From Rhodococcus erythropolis NBRC 15567 (lineage in GTDB: Bacteria; Actinomycetota; Actinomycetes; Mycobacteriales; Mycobacteriaceae): a stretch of DNA of 64,000 nucleotides. This document shows positions 1 to 8,033 of this stretch, one piece after another. Positions within the stretch are counted from its first letter, which is position 1; the number at the start of each line of letters is the position of its first letter. The stretch covers positions 124,001 through 188,000 of the forward strand of contig NZ_BCRM01000002.1 of NCBI RefSeq assembly GCF_001552595.1, read 5' to 3'. The notes under the pieces are model-generated. The model had not been told where the DNA came from, made no database searches, and worked only from the letters and a program-made list of their open reading frames with translations. Made by a program: the position numbers and the translations under genes.

Positions 1-338
1 GTCGTGTTCGACAAGTCCTGGCCGATCACCTGGTAGAGGCGATCGGCAAGCTTGAAGAGCCCGCCGCCCTTTCCCATCAAAGTGGCTTGGCGCCAGAGAC
101 TCGGGTTGACGGTGTCCGGCGCTTCGCCGTCGGCGAACCCATAGGCGTCGTAGGAGAAGATGAACTGTCCTTTGTCACCCTTGACCAACCCGCCGTCGAT
201 GAGCGGCGCCACCAGACCGCGAGAAATCAGTTCGAAGTCGAATGTGTCATCGAACGGAAGATCACGGAGGACCTGGGCGTTCGCAAGGCGAGTCGCTTCG
301 GTAGCGGGCTTGGGGTCGAGTTCGGATGGTGTAGTCAT
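1..338 (-). CDS. Alkyl sulfatase (BDS1/SdsA1-like), 5' part only
   Basis: This is the N-terminal 112 residues of a gene that runs off the left edge of the window. It starts at an ATG (338) with a GAGGAG-type ribosome site about 10 bases upstream. The segment NPSLWRQATLMGKGGGLFK followed by YQVIGQDLSN is typical of the N-terminus of metallo-beta-lactamase-fold alkyl sulfatases, which hydrolyse SDS-like sulfate esters with two zinc ions. The zinc-binding HxHxDH motif would lie beyond the window, so activity cannot be judged. It is followed upstream by a TetR-P450 pair transcribed in the same direction, with a 99-bp gap. The family call rests on recognised sequence, not on a search. Confidence 0.8.
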   Translation of the reverse strand, partial: MTTPSELDPKPATEATRLANAQVLRDLPFDDTFDFELISRGLVAPLIDGGLVKGDKGQFIFSYDAYGFADGEAPDTVNPSLWRQATLMGKGGGLFKLADRLYQVIGQDLSNT

Positions 339-437
339 CTTCTCTTACGCTCCTCGGGAACTCGCGGTGTCCTGTGTCTGGATACCGGTTCATCCTCGAT
401 CGCCACGTAGTCCTCGCGCATCACCCGGAAGGGATGA

Positions 438-1001
438 TCACGTGGTTCGTCCAGCGTTCAACAGCGCAGCAACGAACTCACGCACCAACGTCCGCTCGTC
501 GTTCTCGTCCGCACCCGGCACCATGAGCAGCGAGAGGATCACTCGCACGATCCAGCGGGCTCGTGACGCTGTGCCTGCTCCGTTTTCACCGAGCATCGCG
601 ACGCCCAGTCCGTTGATGACGTCGGATGAATTGGCAAGTTCACCTGCAAGACTCGCATCACCCGGAGTGAACCATGCAGCCAACGTCGGAGTGCTGCGCA
701 CCGCGGAGACTGCGGTGAGCATCGCCGTTTCGAGACGCTCGCTCGGATCATCGATGGTCGCTACCGATTCCGCGATCGCAGTTCCCAGCCTGCGCGCTTC
801 GCGGTGAACGAATGCAATGTGAAGGGCCTGCCGATTCTCGAAGTACCGATACAGGGTGGCCCGGGAACATCCTGCAGCAGAGGCTATCTCCGCCATACCG
901 ACGGCGTTGACACCTTTCTCGACGAACAGTTGCGCCGCACTGTCGAGGATCTTCTCGGCTGCCGCCAAGGCGCGCCCCTCACCGAGCCAGTCGTTGCTCA
1001 C
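438..1001 (-). CDS. TetR/AcrR family transcriptional regulator
   Basis: A 187-residue protein with an N-terminal TetR helix-turn-helix (residues about 15-60; core AEIASAAGCSRATLYRYFENR) and a variable C-terminal ligand domain. It starts with GTG at 1001, and this start overlaps the stop codon of the P450 gene (GTGA overlap, 998-1001), so the two are translationally coupled in one operon. By analogy with other regulator-enzyme pairs it probably represses the P450 operon promoter near 2240-2276, where two inverted repeats lie. The ligand is unknown. Confidence 0.9.
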   Translation of the reverse strand: MSNDWLGEGRALAAAEKILDSAAQLFVEKGVNAVGMAEIASAAGCSRATLYRYFENRQALHIAFVHREARRLGTAIAESVATIDDPSERLETAMLTAVSAVRSTPTLAAWFTPGDASLAGELANSSDVINGLGVAMLGENGAGTASRARWIVRVILSLLMVPGADENDERTLVREFVAALLNAGRTT

Positions 1002-2233
1002 GGCCGGGTCACCGACATCGGCGCTGTGAGTGGACGGCGCACGTAGTTGCCCGGCGCGTATTGCATCGCGTCGATGTCGATATGGAAATCTGGAATCCGG
1101 GAGAGTAACTCTTCCAACGCAACTCGAGCCTGCATCCGAGCTGCCGACGCCCCCAGACAGTGGTGGGCGCCATGACTGAAGGTGAGAATCTTCTGCGGTC
1201 GACGCAAGACGTCCAACTCCGCCGCGTCGGGTCCGTACTTTTCGGGATCACGATTGGCCGCACCGTACATCAGCAGAACCTTACGTCCTGCCGGAATCAC
1301 TTTGCCACCCAAGGCCACATCTCGCGTCGTGGTGCGTGCCAGTCCTTGGACCGGCGAGGTGAGTCGAAGCAACTCGTCGACCGCGTCGGTGATCAATGCG
1401 GGATCGTCCAGCAGGATCTGACGCTGGTCGAGGCGTTCGGTCAGCATCGCCACCGAACCACCCAGCATTCCTGTCGTGGTGTCGTTTCCACCGGCCACCA
1501 TGGTGAAGGCGAAGCCCAGAATCGACAGCAGGCCGGACATGTCGCCGTCTTCACCGAGTCCAGCGGCGAGTAGGTGCGAAATCGTGTCGTCACCCGGTTC
1601 GACCTTGCGGCGGTCGATCAGCGACGCGAAGTACATCATCAGCTCACCGGTGGCGGCCTGTGCCGTCGTCGCTGCCGCGGCCACACCACCTGCCGAATTG
1701 GCAGCGACAATGGCTTCGGTCCAGCCGTCGAACTGGTCACGGTCCGATTCCGGCACACCCAGATAGTGTGCGACAACCATCGACGGCAACGGTTTGAAGA
1801 GCTCGACGACGATATCGCCACTGCCACGCGCTTTCAACGCTTCGATACGCTCGACGACGAATTCGCGGACCATCGGCTCGACCGCCGATACCTGACGCGG
1901 AGTGAATCCCTTCGACACCATGCGCCGGAACTCCGACTGCACGGGCGGGTCCTGCATCACGAACGGCGGATTGTCCTGCATCCCGATCTGCTCGAGCTCA
2001 CCATAGACGGTGGTCAATCCCTTTGCCGACGAGTACGTCTCGTAATCACGAGCGGCGTTGTAGACGTCTTCGTGACGGGTGAGCACCCAGTAGTCGTCCT
2101 GCGGCGAGGCTTCCGGCACCACGTTGTGCACCGGGTCGTTCTCTCGCAATGCGTCGTACATGACCCAGGGCGAACGCCAGGACTCCCCGGTGGAAGGAAC
2201 AAACCGTGGAGAATGTGACACAGATGTTGTCAT
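998..2233 (-). CDS. Cytochrome P450
   Basis: A soluble bacterial class I P450 of 411 residues (ATG 2233). Visible landmarks are the I-helix oxygen-activation motif AGGNDTTT (about 247-254), the K-helix ELLR (about 287-290) and the heme loop FSHGAHHCLG with the heme-ligand cysteine near residue 359. The central Asn-Asp-Thr in the I-helix is a slight variant of the usual Asp/Glu-Thr. It would need ferredoxin and reductase partners, which are not encoded nearby. An alternative in-frame TTG at 2251 would add six residues. I prefer ATG 2233 because a good promoter places the transcript start almost on that codon. The substrate is unknown; neighbours are an alkyl sulfatase gene and a TetR gene. Confidence 0.93.
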   Translation of the reverse strand: MTTSVSHSPRFVPSTGESWRSPWVMYDALRENDPVHNVVPEASPQDDYWVLTRHEDVYNAARDYETYSSAKGLTTVYGELEQIGMQDNPPFVMQDPPVQSEFRRMVSKGFTPRQVSAVEPMVREFVVERIEALKARGSGDIVVELFKPLPSMVVAHYLGVPESDRDQFDGWTEAIVAANSAGGVAAAATTAQAATGELMMYFASLIDRRKVEPGDDTISHLLAAGLGEDGDMSGLLSILGFAFTMVAGGNDTTTGMLGGSVAMLTERLDQRQILLDDPALITDAVDELLRLTSPVQGLARTTTRDVALGGKVIPAGRKVLLMYGAANRDPEKYGPDAAELDVLRRPQKILTFSHGAHHCLGASAARMQARVALEELLSRIPDFHIDIDAMQYAPGNYVRRPLTAPMSVTRP

Positions 2234-2239
2234 GACTCG

Positions 2240-2276
2240 ACTATGAGACAAATTGATAGATGTGTCAATGTTTGAC
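2240..2276 (-). promoter_or_regulatory. P450 promoter with overlapping inverted repeats
   Basis: On the minus strand a TTGACA (2268-2263) and a CATAGT (2245-2240) are separated by exactly 17 bases, and the predicted start site falls about on ATG 2233, implying a leaderless transcript. Two operator-like repeats overlap it: a perfect GTCAA-TGT-TTGAC (2264-2276) across the -35 box and an imperfect TGAGACA...TGTGTCA (2244-2267) across the spacer. They are good candidates for binding by the co-transcribed TetR protein. This is inference from sequence only. Confidence 0.5.
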
Positions 2277-2331
2277 GACCAATATTTCTGCGATCAATAT
2301 CGAGTAACCCGCTTCCACGCAGAGCACTATC

Positions 2332-3186
2332 GTGTGTCGGGTGATCACGGATCCGAAGAACCACCCGAACAGCTCTGACACCGGACGCCGCGCCGTGGTT
2401 GCGGTCCTGCTCCCCCGCGAACATCTCCCCTTCATCAGAGACTGGTGCCTGCACCACATCGAGCAAGGCTGGGAGGTTGTTCTCTACGACAACACCGGTT
2501 CCGTCGGGTCCACCCGCAAGACAAGCGCATTCAGCCTCAACCGTTGGCACGGCCGCAGCGAGGACAAGAGAGGCAACTCTTACGGCGCCTTCACCCGATC
2601 GATGTCGGACAGTGAAGTTCAGGTCGCATTCCGCAAAGAACTGCACGACCTTCCGGTGACGATCGTCGACTGGCAACCGCGCGACGCGGACGGTCGGATC
2701 GTGCACGGTCAGGTAGAGGCGTACGTCGATTACGTGAGTCGATACCGCGACACCGTCGCATGGGCAGCATTCGTCGACGCCGACGAATACCTCGAGCACG
2801 CACCAGGACTGGACTGGGAGGTTCTACTTGCCGGAGTTACTCAAGCGGGTTCGCACCGCGTCGTTCTCGATGCTCTGGTTTACGAATCCAGGTGGACGCG
2901 CGACGGGCAACTGCGAGACGTCGAGGAATTGAAATGCCTTGGGCTACAGAGCCACGGCTGCAAGAACATCGTGAGGCTGTCGGAGATTCTGCGAGCGGAC
3001 GTCCACTGGGGATGGAAGACAAGCGAACCGGACAGCCTGGTGCGGCCCGACCGATCCCTCTTCTACTTCCGCCATTACCGCGGTTCGGAGGCGGCACTCG
3101 ACTTCACTCCGCTGCCGAATTTCGGACCCCAAGTCCACGAAGAAGGTGTGGATGTTCCGGCGGCAATTGACGTATCACAGAATTGA
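2332..3186 (+). CDS. Glycosyltransferase-like protein (GT2/GT92-type fold)
   Basis: A 284-residue protein with a Rossmann-like N-terminus (AVVAVLLPREHLPFIRDWCLHH, broken here by residue 30: a GT-A nucleotide-sugar fold), the segment VVLYDN and a DxD-like metal site FVDADEYL at residues 147-154. The layout resembles GT92/DUF23-type enzymes that act on host or envelope glycans. It lacks a signal peptide or membrane segment. The start is GTG 2332; another in-frame GTG lies at 2341. It is divergent from the P450 operon and ends at a strong hairpin. Donor and acceptor are unknown. Confidence 0.65.
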   Translation: MCRVITDPKNHPNSSDTGRRAVVAVLLPREHLPFIRDWCLHHIEQGWEVVLYDNTGSVGSTRKTSAFSLNRWHGRSEDKRGNSYGAFTRSMSDSEVQVAFRKELHDLPVTIVDWQPRDADGRIVHGQVEAYVDYVSRYRDTVAWAAFVDADEYLEHAPGLDWEVLLAGVTQAGSHRVVLDALVYESRWTRDGQLRDVEELKCLGLQSHGCKNIVRLSEILRADVHWGWKTSEPDSLVRPDRSLFYFRHYRGSEAALDFTPLPNFGPQVHEEGVDVPAAIDVSQN

Positions 3187-3228
3187 ATGTGCCTGCAAGA
3201 CACAGGTATTCAGGTACAGATAAACCTC

Positions 3229-3270
3229 CGGCCCGCATCCACGAAGGCAATGCCTTCAGAATGCGGGCCG
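3229..3270. terminator. Bidirectional hairpin terminator
   Basis: The arms CGGCCCGCAT (3229-3238) and ATGCGGGCCG (3261-3270) pair perfectly, with an inner GAAGGC/GCCTTC stem. It sits between the convergent glycosyltransferase-like gene and the 52-residue peptide gene, so it can serve both. There is no clear T-tract. Confidence 0.75.
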
Positions 3271-3299
3271 GGGGCCGTAAATCCGGTTCAGCGAAGCAA

Positions 3300-3458
3300 T
3301 CAAGCCTTCGGCTGCGAGCTTCCTGCGCCACCGATTGCGCCGAGAAGACCAGCAACTGCGCCGATGCCGACGAGAACGCCGCCCAGGCCTGCAATGATCT
3401 TCTGGAAGTCGCCGAGCTGTGCCAGGTCCGTCTTGCTGCTGCCAGTGGTGAATGCCAT
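3300..3458 (-). CDS. Gly-rich hydrophobic small protein (52 aa)
   Basis: This small gene starts at ATG 3458 behind a good ribosome site (GAGGAG, 7 bases upstream) and encodes 52 residues. It has a polar N-terminus (MAFTTGSSKTDLAQLGDF), then a long glycine/alanine/valine helix with GxxxG-like spacing, and a short SSQPKA tail. It has no cleavable signal peptide. In Corynebacteriales, similarly small leaderless peptides (PorA, PorH and relatives) reside in the mycolate outer membrane; that parallel is suggestive only. It has its own intergenic regions and a terminator, which argues for a real, independently expressed gene. Confidence 0.65.
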   Translation of the reverse strand: MAFTTGSSKTDLAQLGDFQKIIAGLGGVLVGIGAVAGLLGAIGGAGSSQPKA

Positions 3459-3663
3459 GTCTAGCTCCTCATCATGGAATGTGTACGCGGTCCGCGCGCC
3501 CGGTATGTAACGGCGCTCACAATATACGTAAGACAGCCGAAATTTGAAGCGGTGCCGTTGAGTGGGACGTAACTCACATCTCATCCAGCGGGAACCCACG
3601 AGTAACAATGCGCGATTCGGACAACGCTTCGGGAACCGTTGAATGACGAGCAGGAGAACAGCA

Positions 3664-4425
3664 GTGGGCAAGTTGGATGGAAAAGTGGCCCTGATCACTG
3701 GCGCAGGGCAAGGCGTCGGCCAGGGTGTTGCGTTTGCGCTTGCCAAGGAAGGTGCTTCCGTCGCGGTGGCGGGCCGCACTGAGTCGAAACTCGTCGTCAC
3801 ATGTAACGAGATCACCGAACGCGGAGGCCATGCCGAACCGGTGCTCGTGGATATCGCCGACGCGGGTTCCATCACCGCTGCCGTGGCGCGAACCGTGGAA
3901 CTGTTCGGCGGCGTCGACATCCTGATCAACAACGCCAGCCTCAACCCGCTCGGCAACGTCCTCGACCTCACTCCGGAGCGCCTTGCCGACGGGTTGACTT
4001 CCGGTCCCGTCGCGACGCTGCGAACAATGCAAGCCTGCTACCCGTTCATGAAGGAACGCGGCGGCGGGGCGATCATCAACATGGTCAGTTCCGTGGCCGT
4101 CCGTTGGGACGCCGCCGGCTACGGCGGATACGCGGCCGTGAAGGAATCCGTCCGAGCCCTCAGTCGCGCAGCAGCGTGCGAATGGGGCGTAGACGGGATC
4201 CGAGTCAACGCGGTTGCTCCTCACGCATCCTCGCCCGGGCTACAGCGTTGGGCAGATGCACGCCCGGAAGAGGCTGCCGCTTTTGTTGCCGGGATTCCGC
4301 TACGGAGGATCGGGGACTGCGAAACGGACATCGGCACCGCGGTGGCTTTCCTGGTCGGCCCGGATGCCGCGTATCTGACTGGAGCAACAATTCCGCTCGA
4401 CGGTGGTCAGTCGCGCTGGGGCTGA
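3664..4425 (+). CDS. Short-chain dehydrogenase/reductase
   Basis: A classical SDR of 253 residues. It shows the NAD(P) motif TGAGQGVGQG near the N-terminus, the structural NNAS, the catalytic serine in NMVSS and the YxxxK pair in YAAVK. The C-terminal GGQSRWG tail is typical. The start is GTG 3664, with AGGAG seven bases upstream; an ATG 21 bases earlier (3643) is less well placed. The Rossmann loop after strand 2 (VAGRTESK) suggests NADP preference by family rule. The substrate is unknown. A tiny membrane-peptide gene overlaps its 3' end on the other strand. Confidence 0.92.
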   Translation: MGKLDGKVALITGAGQGVGQGVAFALAKEGASVAVAGRTESKLVVTCNEITERGGHAEPVLVDIADAGSITAAVARTVELFGGVDILINNASLNPLGNVLDLTPERLADGLTSGPVATLRTMQACYPFMKERGGGAIINMVSSVAVRWDAAGYGGYAAVKESVRALSRAAACEWGVDGIRVNAVAPHASSPGLQRWADARPEEAAAFVAGIPLRRIGDCETDIGTAVAFLVGPDAAYLTGATIPLDGGQSRWG

Positions 4426-4553
4426 GAGCTGGCGTCGTCGAAGGCAAGCACCGCCGACTTGGCTTCGGCGATCGGGCGGCGGAAAACGAAACCGACCAGA
4501 ACGGATGCCAAAACCAGCGCGGCCAGAACAATGAGCCCGACCATCCACCACAT
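4407..4553 (-). CDS. Possible small single-pass membrane protein (48 aa)
   Basis: An open frame of 48 residues, starting MWWMVGLIVLAALVL and continuing as a full-length hydrophobic helix to GFVF. It is followed by RRPIAEAK, the positive-inside boundary, and a polar acidic tail. The codon pattern is natural for this genome. It overlaps the end of the SDR gene by 19 bases in convergent orientation. No strong ribosome site is seen. I do not recognise a family. Confidence 0.5.
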   Translation of the reverse strand: MWWMVGLIVLAALVLASVLVGFVFRRPIAEAKSAVLAFDDASSQPQRD

Positions 4554-4763
4554 GGTTTTCAGTATGCCCGAACCGATCTCCGCCGGACGCGCGCCACGGC
4601 CGTCGGAAAGCGATCACAACCGCGAAAAGTGCTTGACACCAATCAAATTCCGTTTTGCCCGTTTCCCGAGCTTCCCGATAATCCGTGATCGAGGACACAG
4701 TTTCGGATACCGAACCGGGACGATCGCGTGACTGGAACCGCGCCTCGGTGCATCCTGTCAGGT

Positions 4764-5708
4764 ATGGAATCCGCTGTTTCGGCCGAACTCGCCGACGGAA
4801 GCACCCTCACACACCCGTGGGGCGGGACAAGCAACATCACCGATCTCGGCGGTGATGTTCACTGGATCGACTTCGGCGGTCCCAGCGGAGCGCCGCCCAT
4901 CGTGCTCGTTCACGGACTGGGCGGCTCGCACCTGAACTGGGTGCGGGTGGCACCGACGCTGGCGGCGCGCACGCGTGTGTACGCACTGGACCTCGCCGGA
5001 TTCGGACTCACCTCTGCCCGTGGACGGCACACCGGCGTCGACGCCAACGCAGCACTCCTGAATCGCTTTCTCGAGACAGTAGTAGGTGAACCTGCCGTCC
5101 TGTTCGGCAATTCGATGGGGGGAATGGTCTCGGCAATCTCGACCCATGCCAATCCCGAATCAGTTGCCGGCCTGGTGCTGGTGGATCCGGCGCTCCCACT
5201 GCCCGTCCAACTTCCCGATCTGACCGTCGCCGCCCAATTCGCGCTCTACTCGATGCCGTACGTCGGTGAGCAGGTTCTCGGCTTCGGACGCCGGAAGATG
5301 TCCGACCGGCAGTTGGCCGCTCAGATGACCAGATTATGTTTTGCCGATCCGACGCGAGCAGACCCCGCGGTCCTCGACGCGGGCGCTGCCTTGACTGCGA
5401 TTCGTCGCGGCGAACCCACTCAGGATGCCGAGTTCCTGCAGGCAGCACGGTCACTGCTGATGACCCTCGCCCGTCCGGCCGCCTATCGAAAGACACTGCG
5501 AGAGATCACGACTCCGACGCTCCTGATACATGGCGATCGCGATCGGCTTGTCCCGGTCGAGGCCGCCCGGGCAGCCGCCGCCGCACATCCACACTGGACC
5601 ACCATCATTCTCGGCGACACGGGTCACACCCCTCAGTTGGAGATTCCGGACGAGTTTTCACGTCACGCGCTCGCATGGCTCGACCGCACGGGGCTGATCA
5701 CGAGCTGA
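4764..5708 (+). CDS. Alpha/beta hydrolase
   Basis: A 314-residue alpha/beta-hydrolase-fold enzyme. The oxyanion region HGLGGSHLNW follows strand 3, the nucleophile elbow is GNSMGG, the acid loop is HGDRDRLVPVEAA and the catalytic histidine is in GDTGHTPQLE, giving a Ser-Asp-His triad. I start it at ATG 4764 (MESAVSAEL); an in-frame GTG at 4728 would add 12 residues. It has no signal peptide, so it should be cytoplasmic. The family covers esterases, haloalkane dehalogenases and C-C hydrolases, and a serine nucleophile makes esterase or C-C hydrolase the more likely choices. Confidence 0.9.
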   Translation: MESAVSAELADGSTLTHPWGGTSNITDLGGDVHWIDFGGPSGAPPIVLVHGLGGSHLNWVRVAPTLAARTRVYALDLAGFGLTSARGRHTGVDANAALLNRFLETVVGEPAVLFGNSMGGMVSAISTHANPESVAGLVLVDPALPLPVQLPDLTVAAQFALYSMPYVGEQVLGFGRRKMSDRQLAAQMTRLCFADPTRADPAVLDAGAALTAIRRGEPTQDAEFLQAARSLLMTLARPAAYRKTLREITTPTLLIHGDRDRLVPVEAARAAAAAHPHWTTIILGDTGHTPQLEIPDEFSRHALAWLDRTGLITS

Positions 5709-5850
5709 CACGTACCGGCACTACACCCGCGGAACGGCCTCGCCGATCGAGCAAGTGCCCCATCAACTTCGGCGTATCAAGGACGATTCGGCGATCGACT
5801 ACGTCGGCAGGTCCGGCCCACCGGTAAGCGCGAACGGTCAAATACTCCAA
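5698..5850 (-). CDS. Doubtful small ORF (50 aa)
   Basis: The gap between the hydrolase and the VOC gene holds a minus-strand frame with a protein-like composition (ending ...MGHLLDRRGRSAGVVPV plus four residues) starting at a TTG at 5850. There is no convincing ribosome site and no recognised family. It overlaps the hydrolase 3' end by 11 bases. Nothing else was seen in 5709-5969. Confidence 0.2.
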   Translation of the reverse strand: MEYLTVRAYRWAGPADVVDRRIVLDTPKLMGHLLDRRGRSAGVVPVRVSS

Positions 5851-5969
5851 AGCTCTCGAGCCCTGGGAATGTGTCGGGGTACGCGCGTAGCGTGAGATTC
5901 GCGCCTTCCTCGGCCAAGCATTTGCGCGACCCGTACTTGTGTATCCGTTTCGGTAAAGGAGAGTTTCAG

Positions 5970-6743
5970 ATGCCCGCACGCACAGCGCTCGACGGAACAC
6001 CCTGTTGGATCGACCTCACCAGCTCCGATACCGAGGTCGCCAAATCCTTCTACACCAACGTGTTCGGTTGGCAGACTGACACAAACGACGACCCGCAGTA
6101 CGGCGGCTACGCGATCTTCAGCAAAGACGGGCAGCCCATCGCCGGGCTCGGACCTCAGCAGGAGGGAAACCCGTACGGCAACGTCTGGACCACCTACATC
6201 TCCTCGACTGATGCGGCAACGTCGGCGTCCAAGGCCGAAGCCGCAGGCGGAATGATCATGATGCCGTCGATGCAGGTCGGTCCCCAGGGCAGCATGGCGA
6301 TCGTGGGCGATCCTGCCGGTGCAGTCGTCGGTATCTGGCAGGCAGATCAGCACCACGGCTTCGGTCTGGTCGGCGAGGCCGGAGCCCCGGTGTGGCACGA
6401 GACTTTGTCCAAGAACTACGCCGCGGTCCTGCCGTTCTACACCGACGTGTTCGGCTGGACTTACGAGTCCATCGGCGACAGCGACGAGTTCCGGTACTCA
6501 CAGGCCAAGCAGGGCGACACCGTCGTCGCCGGTTTGATGGATGCCAGCTCGTTCCTCCCGGCAGAGGTGCCGTCGTTCTGGCAGGTGTACTTCGGGGCGG
6601 ACGACACCGATGCGGCCGTCGCCAAGGTCGTCGAATTCGGCGGCAGCGTCTTGCGCGATCCCGAGGACACGCCCTTCGGCCGTCTCGCGTCGGTGGCCGA
6701 TCCACTCGGTGCCAAGTTCCAGATCTCCACGATCATGGAGTGA
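5970..6743 (+). CDS. VOC family (glyoxalase/bleomycin-resistance-like) two-domain protein
   Basis: A 257-residue protein made of two tandem vicinal-oxygen-chelate modules. The first begins at PCWIDLTSSDTEVAKSFY and the second at APVWHETLSKNYAAVLPFY, each followed by the VFGW turn usual in this group. The start at ATG 5970 is fixed by a strong AAAGGAGAG ribosome site. Actinobacteria carry many such proteins annotated as glyoxalase-like or hydroxylases without a known substrate. It stands alone and ends at a hairpin. Confidence 0.88.
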   Translation: MPARTALDGTPCWIDLTSSDTEVAKSFYTNVFGWQTDTNDDPQYGGYAIFSKDGQPIAGLGPQQEGNPYGNVWTTYISSTDAATSASKAEAAGGMIMMPSMQVGPQGSMAIVGDPAGAVVGIWQADQHHGFGLVGEAGAPVWHETLSKNYAAVLPFYTDVFGWTYESIGDSDEFRYSQAKQGDTVVAGLMDASSFLPAEVPSFWQVYFGADDTDAAVAKVVEFGGSVLRDPEDTPFGRLASVADPLGAKFQISTIME

Positions 6744-6749
6744 ATCTCC

Positions 6750-6783
6750 GCGCAGAGGCCGCACCGGCCCGCGGTCTCTGCGC
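6750..6783 (+). terminator. Hairpin terminator after the VOC gene
   Basis: The arms GCGCAGAGGCCGC (6750-6762) and GCGGTCTCTGCGC (6771-6783) pair with one mismatch, eight bases after the VOC stop codon. No T-tract follows. Confidence 0.6.
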
Positions 6784-6878
6784 GCTGATCATCTGGAAAG
6801 TCCCGATTTGACCGCACGGATTTGAACACTCGCCCAGAAGGTATGCAGTTTTCTGCGTCCAACGCCTAATCTCATGGG

Positions 6879-8033
6879 ATGCCCGCCCCCGCCCCTCTCC
6901 TCGATGTGTACTCGCAGCCGACTCTGTCGACGCTTGCGCCGTCGGTACTCGCTTCTCTCGGAGTGAGCGGCGAAGCGAACCGTCTCGATCTACAGCCCAG
7001 CAAGAAGACTGTAATTCTGCTGGTAGACGGGATGGGCGCGAACTTGCTCGCCCGCAACGCCGAACACGCACCATTCCTGAACTCACTCATCGGAACGCCC
7101 ATACGGGCAGGATTCCCCACGACGACGGCCACCAGCATCGTCTCGTTGGGGACCGGGCTGCCCTCGGGGGCGCACGGAATCACCGGTTACCAGTCTTACG
7201 TCGAAGAAGCCGATTCGGTGTTCAACTGGCTGGGTTGGCACAGCGCGGGCAAGAAGGAATCTCAGACCGACTCCATCGTCCCGGAGACCCTGCAGCCGCA
7301 GGCCACGACCTTCGATCGTGCCGCGGCCGCCGGCATCACCGTCACTACCGTCGTTCCGTCCAAATTCGACGGCAGCGGCCTCACCCGGGCGGGAATGCGC
7401 GGCGCCCAGTTCGCCGGAATCCAGGCATACGGAGACCTCCTCGCTCGCACCGTGGCCGCGTCGAAATCTGCCGACCGTACGTTCACGTACTGCTACATCA
7501 GCGAGATCGATGCACTCGGCCACGTCTACGGCCCCGAGTCCGAGCCGTGGATTTTCCAACTGATGCTTGTCGATCGACTGGTCGAGCAACTCGCCGCCGC
7601 TCTCGGTCCGGACGTGAGATTGCTGGTGACGGCAGACCACGGAATGGTCGACGTGTCGGACGAGAACAAGATCGACTTCGACAACACTCCGACTCTGTCC
7701 AAAGATGTACTCGCTCTTGCCGGTGAACCTAGATGTCGTCACATCCACACCCGAGAAGGCGCTGCACAAGATGTTGCGGACCGCTGGCGCGCCGAACTGG
7801 GTGACCGCATGTGGATCGGGACGAGATCCGAGGGCATAGTCGCAGGATTGTTCGGGCCTGCAGTGCATTCCGAGTATCACGGCCGGATCGGTGATGTCAT
7901 CGCCATTGCGTCCGGGGACGTGGCCGTCGTACGTCGATCTGTCGAATCGGGACTGTCCGGCCTCCGTGGACAGCACGGCGCCCTCACTCCGGACGAACTG
8001 CTGGTACCGCTCTTGTCCTCAGGACAACAGTAG
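6879..8033 (+). CDS. Alkaline-phosphatase-fold phosphodiesterase (nucleotide pyrophosphatase-like)
   Basis: A 384-residue protein of the type I phosphodiesterase/nucleotide pyrophosphatase group. It has the metal-binding segment LLVDGMGANLL, the nucleophile region FPTTTATSIVSLGTG (threonine nucleophile), GAHGITGY, and the distal metal ligands in SEIDALGHVYGP and TADHGMVDV. It hydrolyses phosphodiester or related bonds; the substrate is not predictable. No signal peptide is seen, which suggests an intracellular or peripheral role. Its 3' end overlaps the convergent murJ-like gene by 15 bases. Confidence 0.88.
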   Translation: MPAPAPLLDVYSQPTLSTLAPSVLASLGVSGEANRLDLQPSKKTVILLVDGMGANLLARNAEHAPFLNSLIGTPIRAGFPTTTATSIVSLGTGLPSGAHGITGYQSYVEEADSVFNWLGWHSAGKKESQTDSIVPETLQPQATTFDRAAAAGITVTTVVPSKFDGSGLTRAGMRGAQFAGIQAYGDLLARTVAASKSADRTFTYCYISEIDALGHVYGPESEPWIFQLMLVDRLVEQLAAALGPDVRLLVTADHGMVDVSDENKIDFDNTPTLSKDVLALAGEPRCRHIHTREGAAQDVADRWRAELGDRMWIGTRSEGIVAGLFGPAVHSEYHGRIGDVIAIASGDVAVVRRSVESGLSGLRGQHGALTPDELLVPLLSSGQQ

